From Acidobacteriota bacterium (GTDB lineage Bacteria; Acidobacteriota; Thermoanaerobaculia; Multivoradales; JBCCEF01), in the NCBI GenBank assembly GCA_039030395.1, contig JBCCEF010000022.1, positions 1-64,000 of the forward strand: 64,000 nt of DNA, given 5' to 3'. Both the position numbers and the translations under genes were made by a program. This document shows, piece after piece, positions 8,621 through 16,859 of this stretch; position 1 is the first letter of the stretch, and each line of letters begins with the position of its first letter. The notes beneath the pieces were generated by a model that worked only from the letters and a program-made list of their open reading frames with translations, ran no database searches and was not told where the DNA came from.

Positions 8621-11600
8621 TTACCGAAGTTTGAGCTTCTTGACCAGGTAGGACATCGCCTGGCGGGTAACGCCCAATTCACGCGCTGCGGCGGACTGGT
8701 TGCCGGCGCTGCGTTCGAGCGCCTCGGAGACGATCTTCCGCCGCAGTGCTTCGATCTCCCGGTGATAATCGGAGATCGGTCCCCGGGGAGCTTCCGGCAG
8801 TTCCAGATGCTCCGGTTCGATGACACCGGCACCGGCCAGGGCGGCAGCGGTTTGCAGGGTGTTCTCGAGTTCACGCACGTTGCCCGGCCAGGAATAGCCG
8901 CGCAGCCGCTTCTTCGCCTCGGCGGAGAGCGTTCCGCCGCCCCGCCGGTCGAGAATCGCCCGCGCCAGAACGAGCACGTCCTCACCGCGAGCGGCGAGCG
9001 GCGGCAGAACGATCAGCGCCCCTTTCAATCGGTAGTAGAGATCGCTGCGAAAGTCGCCGGCCTCGGCAAGTTCGGCCAGGTCCCGGTGGCTCGCGGCCAC
9101 GACCCGGACATCCACCGCCCGGCTCAACGACTCACCGACCCGCCGCACTTCGCCTTCCTGTAGTACCCGTAACAGCATCCCCTGAGCTTCCGCCGGCAGG
9201 TCGCCGATCTCATCGAGCAACACCGTTCCGCCACGGGCCGCTTCGAAAACACCGCTGCGATCCCGGTCGGCACCGGTGAAGGCGCCTCGCACGTGCCCAA
9301 ACAAATCCGACAGCAGCAACGAGCCGGACAGCGCCGCGCAATTGATCGCCACAAAGGGACCACCGCGGCGCGGGCTCAGGCGGTGAACGCGACGGGCAAA
9401 AAGCTCCTTGCCGGTACCGCTCTCACCGCGCAGCAAAATCGGCAGCGGCTCCGGCGCCAAGCGATCGAGGCGGGCGAGCGCTTGGCGCAGAGCGTGGCTG
9501 CTTCCCAAGATCTCGCCGTTGTTCTCCGCCGAGACGTGCCCGGCACCGCGGGAACGCGCTGCCGCCGACGGCGCGGACGCGGTGAGGGTTACCCGGTCCC
9601 GCAGCAGCGCAAACAGGGCTTCGAGCACCGCATCCTGAGACTTCGCCCACAGGCCGATTTCGCCCCCTTCGTGCGGCGCTGTTTGGCCGACCGGGCCACC
9701 TTCGCCGTCCACCAACACCTGAAGGTCCGACCCGCCGGTCCACACCACACGGGCTTCCGGGTATCCCATCGCTTCGAACATTTCGGACCACGCCGTGCCG
9801 CCGCCCTGCAAGAACTCTTCGAGAGCCTTCCAGGGACCGGCCTCGCGCCGCTCGATACGGTCTGCCAGCATGCCCGCCCCACCCCGGCGCAGAACCCGTA
9901 GAGCCTGCCTTCGCCAACGGGTTGGCACTTGATGGGGAAAGAGAATCTCCAGATCGAACACCCAGCGCGCGGCGCGAAAGGGCTCGACCTCCTCGAACAC
10001 CCGCCACTCCTCCCGCGGCACCGCCTGTCCAGTGAGGAGAAACGTCCACAGGCGACCGCCGGTCTCATCCTCATCGACCGCCAGGAGCGCCGCCTCGCGG
10101 TCACCGGCGAGGGCCCACACGGCAGGACGCTCCTCCGGCTCGATTTCGTCGAAGGTTCCGGCGGATACCCGAACCAACGCTTCGCGCGCCTCGTCGGGCC
10201 GGTCCAGCCAGCCGAGGGCTCGAGCACCCAACAAATGCAGGGTGCCCGCATGGCCTTCGAGGCCTGCCTGCTCGAGCTGACGACACCCCTCCTCGCAACT
10301 CTGCAGGGCGGCCAGCGGCCGACCGCGGGCCAGTTCCAGGCGCGCTTCTAGGCTGCGATCGTAGGCCAGTCCCCGCAGGTTTCCGGAGCGCCGGTTCTCG
10401 CCCAGGGAGCGCTCCACCACTTCGGCCACTCCGCCGAGGCGGCCGCGGCGGAGACGGATCTCCGACAGATTCAACAAACCGAGAGTGGTAGCCCGGGGAC
10501 CGTCGCACTGTCGATAGAGGCGAACCGCATGCAGGAACGCCCGCTCCGCCCCGGCCAGGTCACCGGTGCCGCCGCGGGCCACCCCCAGGTCATTCCACAG
10601 GCCGGCGGCGTCGAAGGTGCTGAGGCAACGGCGTGCGGTCCCTAGGGCCTCTTCCAAGTAGTCCGCCGAGCGGCGGGAGAAGCGTTCCGCCAGCGCCGCG
10701 ACCCGCAACCAACGCCAGCCTTCGCTGGGATCGTCGCGCAGTCGTTGAGCCTTCTCCAGGGGCTCGGCCATCTCTTGCCAGCGGCCCTGGTCCCAGGCCG
10801 CCACCGCCGGCAACAACCGCGAACGAGCCCGCAGCACCGGCGGCGCCGAGCGGCCGGAGGCTAGGGCCCGGGCCACCCAGTCGCGAGCTCCTTCAGGTTG
10901 GCCGAGGCCCATCATCACCCGCACCGCCACCTCCGCCGCGGCCACCGTCGTCGAGGCATCGAGATCACCGCGCACCAGGTAGCCGAGGGTGCGCCGCGCC
11001 GCCCGGAAATCGCCCAGACCGTATTGGCACAGCAGCCGAATCCGCAAAGCCGGAACGTCCTCCCGCGAGCGGATCGCGCCGAGAGCCCGTTCGAAGCGCC
11101 CACGGCGGAGGTCTTCCTCGGCCAACTCGAAGACATCGCCTTTGGACGGGCCCCGCCACAGATCAATCACCCGGCGGCTGCGGAGGAGATCGACCATCTC
11201 GCTGAAATCGCTAGCCCGCTCTCGACACCGCCGGCGCCAGGCGACCGGACCGGCGAGCAGCACCTCCTCCTGCTCATGGACCACCCGAGCCACCAAGGCG
11301 GCGCGCGCGCCCGCAAAGGCCGCCGTCCACAAGAAAGGAGCGAGGTCCAGCAGAATCTCGACGGCGCGGTTGGCATCGATCGGTACCAGCCCTTGGTTCC
11401 AAATGTCCATCGCCCGCCGAACGACGCGTCGGGATTGGCCCCGGCCGGCGATCGCCGACCCACCGAAGAGGCGCGCCGCCAGCAGCCGGAGCAGATCCTG
11501 CGGTAGGCGGGTCGCCGGCCCCGGCACCAGTTCCAGACCCCGCAGGCGACCGGACGGGTCGACCTTCGCTCTGGACCAACCGCCGACCAGTCGCCGGCCC

Positions 11601-11743
11601 GCCTGGTGCGCCAGGGACAGGGTGGCGGCCCCTTCGAGCAAGACCGCCAGCCGCTGCCGGTCGGTCAATCGGCGGGCGGCTTCGGCGACCGGCAGAGCAT
11701 TTTCACCAGCCGGCTCCGATGCACTGAATTGCAGATTCCCCAA
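8621..11743 (-). CDS. Sigma54-dependent activator with large TPR-like sensor region
   Basis: This 1040-residue protein has a long N-terminal all-helical region (about 1-740, many TPR-like A/L-rich repeats such as [20 protein letters not shown]) and a sigma54-interaction AAA+ domain. In the AAA+ domain, Walker A GESGTGKE is at 773-780, the GAFTGA loop that contacts sigma54 is at about 820-825, and Walker B reads [14 protein letters not shown] Fis-type HTH ends the protein ([19 protein letters not shown]). No receiver or GAF domain is present, so the TPR region probably binds a protein or ligand signal (inference). The reported start is TTG (LGNLQF) with a weak SD. No sigma54 target promoter was recognised nearby. 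Confidence 0.9.
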   Translation of the reverse strand: MGNLQFSASEPAGENALPVAEAARRLTDRQRLAVLLEGAATLSLAHQAGRRLVGGWSRAKVDPSGRLRGLELVPGPATRLPQDLLRLLAARLFGGSAIAGRGQSRRVVRRAMDIWNQGLVPIDANRAVEILLDLAPFLWTAAFAGARAALVARVVHEQEEVLLAGPVAWRRRCRERASDFSEMVDLLRSRRVIDLWRGPSKGDVFELAEEDLRRGRFERALGAIRSREDVPALRIRLLCQYGLGDFRAARRTLGYLVRGDLDASTTVAAAEVAVRVMMGLGQPEGARDWVARALASGRSAPPVLRARSRLLPAVAAWDQGRWQEMAEPLEKAQRLRDDPSEGWRWLRVAALAERFSRRSADYLEEALGTARRCLSTFDAAGLWNDLGVARGGTGDLAGAERAFLHAVRLYRQCDGPRATTLGLLNLSEIRLRRGRLGGVAEVVERSLGENRRSGNLRGLAYDRSLEARLELARGRPLAALQSCEEGCRQLEQAGLEGHAGTLHLLGARALGWLDRPDEAREALVRVSAGTFDEIEPEERPAVWALAGDREAALLAVDEDETGGRLWTFLLTGQAVPREEWRVFEEVEPFRAARWVFDLEILFPHQVPTRWRRQALRVLRRGGAGMLADRIERREAGPWKALEEFLQGGGTAWSEMFEAMGYPEARVVWTGGSDLQVLVDGEGGPVGQTAPHEGGEIGLWAKSQDAVLEALFALLRDRVTLTASAPSAAARSRGAGHVSAENNGEILGSSHALRQALARLDRLAPEPLPILLRGESGTGKELFARRVHRLSPRRGGPFVAINCAALSGSLLLSDLFGHVRGAFTGADRDRSGVFEAARGGTVLLDEIGDLPAEAQGMLLRVLQEGEVRRVGESLSRAVDVRVVAASHRDLAELAEAGDFRSDLYYRLKGALIVLPPLAARGEDVLVLARAILDRRGGGTLSAEAKKRLRGYSWPGNVRELENTLQTAAALAGAGVIEPEHLELPEAPRGPISDYHREIEALRRKIVSEALERSAGNQSAAARELGVTRQAMSYLVKKLKLR

Positions 11744-11890
11744 GGCCGAATCACCCCGTCTTCAGTCGATTGCCCGGCAGTCGCAGAAGTCTTTGTTCTC
11801 TTGATTGCTATGAGAAAAAAACAATAGCACGAACGACCGCCCGCGCCGCGCCCCCGGCGAGACAGGGCAAGAAAAGGCCTTCGAAAGGGG
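11744..11890. other. 5' flank of the sigma54 activator gene
   Basis: This 147-bp stretch upstream of the activator start (minus strand) contains short A-rich runs near 11810-11825. I see no gene and no confident promoter. It borders the compound repeat beginning at 11891; together they make the 368-bp gap between the activator and aroA. Confidence 0.5.
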
Positions 11891-12116
11891 GTTGGCAGGG
11901 TGCTGAGAAACTCGGCAGCACCCTGCGACCGAGCCCACAGGGCTCGGCGGCGCCGCAGGCGCCGAGGACGGGCGGCCCGCGTAGGGGTGAGCCGGAAAAC
12001 ACTGGCGTTTTCGGGTGAGGGGCGGACCGCGTGCGGGCGCCTAGCCCCCTGAAAGGAAAAGCTAGCAGGGAAGCTGAAATCAGAGGCCGCAGGCCTACTT
12101 CAGCTTCCCTGCTAGC
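11891..12116. repeat. Compound hairpin element, copy A (family 1)
   Basis: This is a chain of inverted repeats. Hairpin 0 is GCAGGGTGCTG/CAGCACCCTGC (11895-11905/11916-11926). Hairpin 1 is GAGCCC-aca-GGGCTC (11931-11945), and hairpin 2 is GGCGCC-gca-GGCGCC (11949-11963). Hairpin 3 (about 11992-12015) pairs a GAAAAC/GTTTTC core. Hairpin 4 is AGGGGC/GCCCCCT enclosing CCGC-gt-GCGG (12018-12050). Hairpin 5 has a perfect 18-bp stem, GCTAGCAGGGAAGCTGAA, at 12061-12078/12099-12116, enclosing AGGCC-gca-GGCCT. The aroA TAG stop (12112-12114) lies in the right arm. On the minus strand hairpin 5 is followed by TTTTCCTTT, so it can terminate aroA. About 80 of the 87 bp from 11984 match copy C. Confidence 0.85.
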
Positions 12117-13449
12117 CGGTTTGGAGGAGGGCCGAAAGATCTCGCCAGAAGGCCGGATAGGACTTGCAAACCGCCGAGGGTTCCCCCACCGTCACGCCTG
12201 GCCGCAGCAGGCCGATGAGAGCCAAACTCATGGCGATGCGATGATCGTCGTGGGAGTGAGTGGTCACGGGCTCCTCTGGTGGAGCAGCCTCAGCCCATAC
12301 CCCCGGAATCACCAGCCCATCGGCCAGTTCCTCCGCCTGCGCACCGACGCGAGCGAGCTCCGACGCCATAGCCGCCAACCGATCGCTTTCCTTGATCCGC
12401 AGGTGAGGAACGTTGGTGATGCGCGTAATCCCTCGGGCGAAAGGCGCCAGGGCGGCGAGGGTGGGAACCTGGTCGGGCATCGACGAGAGGTCTGCTTCCA
12501 CCGCCCGCAGGCGGCCGGTGCCGCGCACCCGTACCGCGTCGCCCCGCCAGCGGATGTCTCCGCCCATGCGTTCGAGCAGTGCCAGAAATCCCCGATCGCC
12601 CTGTCGGCTCGTCCGGGTCAGGCCTTCGAGGGTCACCTCACCGCCGGTGAGAACCGCCGCCGCCGCGGGATAGGCGGCGGCGGAGTAGTCCCCCTCCACC
12701 CGCACGCGATCCGGCGGCCGTAGAGTGGTGGGATGCACCACGAAGCGGTCCTCCGCCGGCCGCTCCACCCGCCCACCGAAGAGATCGAGCGCCTGGAGGG
12801 TCAGGTCTACATAGGGCTCCGAGGTGAGCGCCGGCACGTCGAGAATCGTTGGTCTCCGCCCGCGCTGCCCCGCCATCAGCAGCGCCGAGAGATACTGGCT
12901 GGAGGCTCCGGCGTCGAGGCGCGCAGCCCCGCCCTCAAAGGTACCGCCGTGGACCGTCAAGGGAGCGTAGTCGCCGCCCTCCACCCTAGCTTTGAGCTGC
13001 CCCAACGCTCGGGTCAGGGGCCCGACCGGACGCTCCCTCAGACGGGGCACCCCGTCCACCCGCCAGCGGCCGGGAACCGTACACAGGCTCGCCAGCAGGA
13101 AGCGAAACATGGTGCCGGCGTTGCCGCATTGGATGTCGACGACGGTTTTCTGCTCCGTCGAATCTGGATTGCGCGCCGGGGGCGGATCCAAGCGCACCGT
13201 CTCGCCGCTGCTGACTACGCCCCACCCCATCGCTTCGAGGACGCCGCGAAACAGGCGGGTGTCCTCGGCGTCGAGAGGACACTCGACGGTCAACGGCCGC
13301 CCGGCCAACAGGGCGAGGTTGAAGCACCGATGGGTCAAGCTCTTGGACGACGGCGGCGTGACCCGGCCTCTGACCGGCCGGCCCGCCGGGACGGCCCCGG
13401 CGAGACCCACCGCCGCGGGATCAACCCACCGTGAGAACGAGTCCGTCAT
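12112..13449 (-). CDS. aroA: 3-phosphoshikimate 1-carboxyvinyltransferase (EPSP synthase)
   Basis: This shikimate-pathway enzyme joins PEP to shikimate-3-phosphate. Motifs in order are PPSSKSLTHR (substrate-binding Lys/Ser), QCGNAGTMFRFLLA (the glyphosate-region GNAGT loop), RERPVGPL, SSQYLSALLM, LRIKESDRL and HDDHRIAMSLAL, covering both halves of the inverted-barrel fold. Its 445 residues are normal. The start overlaps the 3' end of the upstream MBL-hydrolase gene by 29 nt, so the two are probably cotranscribed. The stop codon lies in the stem of repeat copy A. Confidence 0.96.
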   Translation of the reverse strand: MTDSFSRWVDPAAVGLAGAVPAGRPVRGRVTPPSSKSLTHRCFNLALLAGRPLTVECPLDAEDTRLFRGVLEAMGWGVVSSGETVRLDPPPARNPDSTEQKTVVDIQCGNAGTMFRFLLASLCTVPGRWRVDGVPRLRERPVGPLTRALGQLKARVEGGDYAPLTVHGGTFEGGAARLDAGASSQYLSALLMAGQRGRRPTILDVPALTSEPYVDLTLQALDLFGGRVERPAEDRFVVHPTTLRPPDRVRVEGDYSAAAYPAAAAVLTGGEVTLEGLTRTSRQGDRGFLALLERMGGDIRWRGDAVRVRGTGRLRAVEADLSSMPDQVPTLAALAPFARGITRITNVPHLRIKESDRLAAMASELARVGAQAEELADGLVIPGVWAEAAPPEEPVTTHSHDDHRIAMSLALIGLLRPGVTVGEPSAVCKSYPAFWRDLSALLQTG

Positions 13450-14191
13450 AGCCTAGGGAAGCCTCCGGCGGCATCGATCGCTCGACCGCCGCGTGATCGA
13501 TCTCGTGTGAGAGATGGGTAAAAAAAACGCGCCGCACCGCCAATCGCCGGGCCACAGCCAGTCCCTCCTCGAGGGTGAAGTGGGTGGAATGGGGGCGGTG
13601 GCGGAGCGCCCCGAGCACCAGCACCTCAACCCCGGCCAACAGATCGAAACTCGCTTCTGGGATGAAGTTGCAGTCGGTGACGTAGGCGAAGTCGCCGAAG
13701 CGGAAGCCCAGCACCTCCCAGCTGCCGTGACGCACCGGCACCGGGATCACCGACAGCCCGATCACCTCGAAGGGACCGTCGATTTGCCGCAAATCGATCT
13801 GCGGTTTGCCGCCGCCCTCCTGCCCGGGTTCGAAGATGTAGGCGAAGTAGGCGCGGAGCGTCTCGAGAGTACGGCGAGCACCATAGCAGGGAATGGAAGA
13901 TTTCTGCCGGAAGTTGACGGCCCGCAGATCGTCCAGGCCGTAGATGTGATCCGCGTGAGCGTGGGTAAAGAGCACCGCGTCCAGCCGGTCCACTCCCTGG
14001 CCGAGGGCCTGCTGCCGAAAATCCGGCGTGGTGTCGATCCACAGGCGCCGGCCGTCCGCCCGTTCGAGGGAGAGGCTGGTGCGCAGACGGCGATTCCTCG
14101 GATCCGGCGAGGTGCAAACCTCGCAACGGCAACCGATCACCGGAACGCCGGTGGACGTGCCAGTGCCGACCAGGGTGGCGCGCAAACTCAT
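13421..14191 (-). CDS. PhnP-like metallo-beta-lactamase-fold hydrolase
   Basis: I chose the ATG at 14189-14191 (MSLRATLVGTGTSTG), giving 256 residues; further upstream the frame runs into the divergent bactofilin promoter. GTGTSTGVPVIGCRCEVC is the N-terminal signature of the PhnP/Lip-associated MBL subfamily, with the clustered cysteines GCRCEVC. LFTHAHADHIYGLDDLR is the HxHxDH metal motif, and FFTHLSHEIDH and VLVLGALRHRPHSTH supply further metal ligands. PhnP hydrolyses cyclic ribose phosphates; the substrate here is not known. It overlaps aroA by 29 nt. Confidence 0.88.
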   Translation of the reverse strand: MSLRATLVGTGTSTGVPVIGCRCEVCTSPDPRNRRLRTSLSLERADGRRLWIDTTPDFRQQALGQGVDRLDAVLFTHAHADHIYGLDDLRAVNFRQKSSIPCYGARRTLETLRAYFAYIFEPGQEGGGKPQIDLRQIDGPFEVIGLSVIPVPVRHGSWEVLGFRFGDFAYVTDCNFIPEASFDLLAGVEVLVLGALRHRPHSTHFTLEEGLAVARRLAVRRVFFTHLSHEIDHAAVERSMPPEASLGYDGLVLTVG

Positions 14192-14303
14192 GGCGCCGAG
14201 TGTAACGGTAGATGTGCCGGCCAAAGCCACTACACCGACCACCGCCTCTAGCGCATCGGGCCGCCGCCGGAGTGCATCGCTGCCCATGGATACCGATACC
14301 CCC

Positions 14304-14332
14304 TTGACCCCTCCGAACTCATTCTCTATTTT
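14304..14332 (+). promoter_or_regulatory. Sigma70-type promoter of the bactofilin operon
   Basis: TTGACC (14304-14309) and TATTTT (14327-14332) are separated by 17 bp. A Shine-Dalgarno TAGGAG lies at 14351-14356, before the ATG at 14366. Confidence 0.55.
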
Positions 14333-14365
14333 CAATGGAATAAACCACCTTAGGAGAGCCATCCC

Positions 14366-14929
14366 ATGTGGAAGAAAGAAGACGATATGCAACCCAACGC
14401 CCAGTCCGCCGCGACGCCGGCGAGCCGGTCGGATTCCCGGAGCGGCGGTGCCGCCGCTGCCGTCATCGGCCCCTCCATTCGCATTCAGGGTGAACTTTCC
14501 GGCGGCGAAGACCTGCGCGTCGAGGGCCGCGTCGAGGGCAAGATCTCCCTGCCGGAACATCACGTGGTGGTGGGTGAGCAAGGCCGCGTCAAGGCCGACA
14601 TCCTGGGACGCACCATCCGCGTCGAGGGTCAGGTGCAGGGCAATCTCACCTCTCGCGAACAGGTGGTGGTCAGCCGCTCCGGCAACGTACGGGGCAACAT
14701 CACCGCGCCACGGGTGAGCCTCGAAGACGGCGCCCAGTTCAAGGGCTCCATCGATATGGAGCCCAAGGCCAAGGCCAAGGCCGCCGCGGGCGCCTCTGCC
14801 CCCGCCCCATCGGACTCGGCCAAGGGATCCGGTTCCGCCCCACGGCCGGAAGCCCCGAGCGGCGGCAAGGAGAGCACCGCCGGAGGCGGCTCCGGCCAGA
14901 GGTCCAAGAACGCCGGCGCGGGCCGCTAA
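14366..14929 (+). CDS. Bactofilin (polymer-forming cytoskeletal protein)
   Basis: Bactofilins form nucleotide-independent filaments that scaffold envelope and cell-shape proteins. The central domain (about residues 34-130) has the repeating right-handed beta-helix pattern: IRIQGELSGGEDLRVEG, then GKISLPEHHVVVGEQG, then ADILGRTIRVEG, GNLTSREQVVVSRSG, GNITAPRVSLEDG. A Ser/Ala/Gly-rich disordered tail (about 135-187) and a short N-terminal tail flank it, as usual in the family; total 187 residues. The methyltransferase-like gene follows 8 bp downstream. Confidence 0.93.
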   Translation: MWKKEDDMQPNAQSAATPASRSDSRSGGAAAAVIGPSIRIQGELSGGEDLRVEGRVEGKISLPEHHVVVGEQGRVKADILGRTIRVEGQVQGNLTSREQVVVSRSGNVRGNITAPRVSLEDGAQFKGSIDMEPKAKAKAAAGASAPAPSDSAKGSGSAPRPEAPSGGKESTAGGGSGQRSKNAGAGR

Positions 14930-14937
14930 TTCCCGCT

Positions 14938-15555
14938 ATGCGCTGGTTCCGCCGCCGCCAGCCGGAACCGCCCTCAGCGATGGATCAGGCCGAGCCGGAA
15001 CCGGAGGTCCATCCCTCGCCGGGCCTGGAAACCCTGCTCGACGAATTGCCGACCAGGGACCGGCTCCGGATCGTGGATCTGGGGCCGGCCCTCGGCGACA
15101 ACCTCGATTTCTTTTCGAGCCGGTTCTCCTGCCGGGTGCAAGTGGCGGATCTCTATCGGTCGGTGCAGGCAGAGGAACGGCACCTGTCGAAGGAACGCAT
15201 CGCTGACCTCCTGCCGCTACCGGATCCGCCGGACCTCATCCTCGCCTGGGACCTGCCGAGCTACCTGCCGCGCGAGGCGCTCAAGGCGTTGCTCGCCCAC
15301 CTGTCCGCCGGCAGTGCAGCGGGCACTCGCCTGTTCACTATGGTGGCCTCCCACTCGCAGATGCCCAACGAGCCGACCACCTTCGTGCTGCGGGAACCGG
15401 CGGCTCTCGAGTATCGGCTGCGCAGCCGCGCCCGACGACCGGCGCCGCGCCTGCCGCCGGCCGAGCTGGCCGCCCTCGCTCCACGCTTCAAGGTGGATCG
15501 CTCGTTCCTGCTGCGCCACGGGTACCAGGAATACGTGATGATCCGGCAGGAGTGA
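14938..15555 (+). CDS. Methyltransferase-fold protein, probably divergent
   Basis: This protein of 205 residues starts 8 bp after the bactofilin stop and is presumably in the same operon. RIVDLGPALGDNLDFFSS resembles motif I of class I SAM-dependent methyltransferases but has Pro/Ala where the family prefers Gly-x-Gly. LPDPPDLILAWDLPSYLPRE looks like the motif IV region. The C-terminal third is Arg/Pro-rich then hydrophobic. No substrate-specific motif was recognised. The link to bactofilin is positional only. Confidence 0.55.
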   Translation: MRWFRRRQPEPPSAMDQAEPEPEVHPSPGLETLLDELPTRDRLRIVDLGPALGDNLDFFSSRFSCRVQVADLYRSVQAEERHLSKERIADLLPLPDPPDLILAWDLPSYLPREALKALLAHLSAGSAAGTRLFTMVASHSQMPNEPTTFVLREPAALEYRLRSRARRPAPRLPPAELAALAPRFKVDRSFLLRHGYQEYVMIRQE

Positions 15556-15577
15556 GAACTTGGAGCGTGCGGCCCAA

Positions 15578-15733
15578 CTCACTCCGAGCCCGAAGGGCGA
15601 GTGAGCCGCCGGGATAGGGGTGAGCCCGAAAGAGTCATTTTTCGGCCAGGGGGGGCGCCTAAGCCCTCCAGAAGAAACAAGTTGGCAGGCTCCTGCAACA
15701 ATCGGCGAAGCGGATGTTCAGGAGTTGGCCAAC
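15578..15733. repeat. Compound hairpin element, copy B (family 1, divergent)
   Basis: It has the same order as copy A, in a convergent gap. Hairpin 1 is CTCACTC-ccgaGCCC/GGGCgAGTGAG (15578-15605). A GAGCCCGAAA/TTTTCGG region follows (about 15622-15645), then a GGGGGGCGCC/AAGCCCTCC region (15650-15669). The terminal long hairpin spans 15681-15733, with stems GTTGGC/GCCAAC, CTCCTG/CAGGAG and AACA/TGTT. The arm sequences differ from copies A, C and D but pairing is kept. The Nudix stop (15718-15720) is in the right arm. On the minus strand TTGTTTCTTCT follows the hairpin. Confidence 0.7.
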
Positions 15734-16263
15734 ACCGATGCCGCTCGCAGCAGGCCGCAGACGGTCTTGGAGTCGGTGATGTCTCCGCGGGCGGCCCGCC
15801 GCACCGCCTCCGCCAAGGGAACGGGCACCACTTCGATCACTTCGTGCGCTTCGAGCGCCTGCTCAGCGGGTTCCAGGTTCTGCCCCAGGTAGAGGTGGAT
15901 CTTTTCGTCGGTGAAGCCCGGCGTAGTCCAGATCCAGCCGAGGGAGATCAGTTCGCCGGGTCGGTAGCCGATCTCCTCCACCAGTTCGCGGCGGGCACAG
16001 GTTTCCGGATCGTCACCGTCGAGCTTGCCGCCGGGGATCTCGTCCAGCCAACCGCCGGAGGCATAGCGATACTGGCGGATGAGGAGCACCCGATCTTCGA
16101 TCACCGGCACCACCGCCGCCGCACCGAGGTGACGGATCATCTCGAATTCGTGCTGGCGGCCGTTCGGTAGAAGTACCCGATCGACCGCCACATCGATCAC
16201 CCGGCCTTCGAAGATGGTGCGACTCGAAAGGCGTCGACCGTCGCCCTTCACGGAATCGGTCAC
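15718..16263 (-). CDS. Nudix hydrolase, ADP-ribose pyrophosphatase type
   Basis: It hydrolyses ADP-ribose or similar nucleoside diphosphates. The Nudix box is GGKLDGDDPETCARRELVEE followed by IGY, matching GX5EX7REUXEEXGU. The preceding segment RQYRYASGGWLDEIPGG is typical of the ADP-ribose pyrophosphatase (NudF-like) subgroup. At 181 residues it is the usual length. Its start abuts the stop of the DUF4920-like gene, so it is the last gene of a four-gene minus-strand set. Repeat copy B overlaps its 3' end. Confidence 0.9.
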   Translation of the reverse strand: MTDSVKGDGRRLSSRTIFEGRVIDVAVDRVLLPNGRQHEFEMIRHLGAAAVVPVIEDRVLLIRQYRYASGGWLDEIPGGKLDGDDPETCARRELVEEIGYRPGELISLGWIWTTPGFTDEKIHLYLGQNLEPAEQALEAHEVIEVVPVPLAEAVRRAARGDITDSKTVCGLLRAASVLANS

Positions 16264-16812
16264 TCAGCGAGTCTCGGCCGAGGTGGCGGCCGTTGCGGAC
16301 TCCTCTGCGGTGGAGTCTCCGGCGATCTCGGCACCCTCACCGAGGATCTGAATCAACCGGAATGGACCTTCACCGACGGCGGAGTCATCGAAGGTCTCAC
16401 CCTTCTCGGCAGCCAGGTGACGCAGCCAGCGCACGTAGGCGTCGCGCTTCATCGGGAGCAACTGCACCACCCCTTCGGCCACCGCCTGCCGACCGATGGC
16501 GCTCTCCGGAAAGACGATCACCCCATCCTCGACCTTGACCCGGATGCGGCTTTCGCCGCCGGCCTCTTCGATCTCCATCCAGCAGCCCTGCATCGGGCAC
16601 ACCTGCCCTACCTCGCCGGACACCCGCACGCGCTTGCCGTCCCAGGCCTCCGGATCCGCCAGGATCTTCTCGATGGACGTCTCTTCCGCTTCCCGCAGGG
16701 GCTCGCCGTAGAGATCCGCCCACGCCGCACCAGCGGTCAACAGACTGATCAACAGTCCTGCGGCCCATGCCCACCGAACTGGCGTCCCGGTCCACTCATT
16801 TCTTCCCTGCAT
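16264..16812 (-). CDS. Secreted DUF4920-like OB-fold protein
   Basis: The 182 residues start with a signal peptide (RWAWAAGLLISLLTAGAAWA, residues 13-32). The mature part contains GKRVRVSGEVGQVCPMQGCW and MEIEEAGGESRIRVKVED, the pattern of DUF4920/OB-fold nucleic-acid-binding-like periplasmic proteins; the two cysteines (CPMQGC) may bind metal. I chose the ATG at 16812 because a GAGGAG sits 6 nt before it; ATG 16818 would leave no spacing. It is 47 nt downstream of the symporter and directly upstream of the Nudix gene. Confidence 0.75.
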   Translation of the reverse strand: MQGRNEWTGTPVRWAWAAGLLISLLTAGAAWADLYGEPLREAEETSIEKILADPEAWDGKRVRVSGEVGQVCPMQGCWMEIEEAGGESRIRVKVEDGVIVFPESAIGRQAVAEGVVQLLPMKRDAYVRWLRHLAAEKGETFDDSAVGEGPFRLIQILGEGAEIAGDSTAEESATAATSAETR

Positions 16813-16859
16813 CGCCATCTCCTCGGAATTCAGGTTCCAGAGCATCATATCCAGGACCC

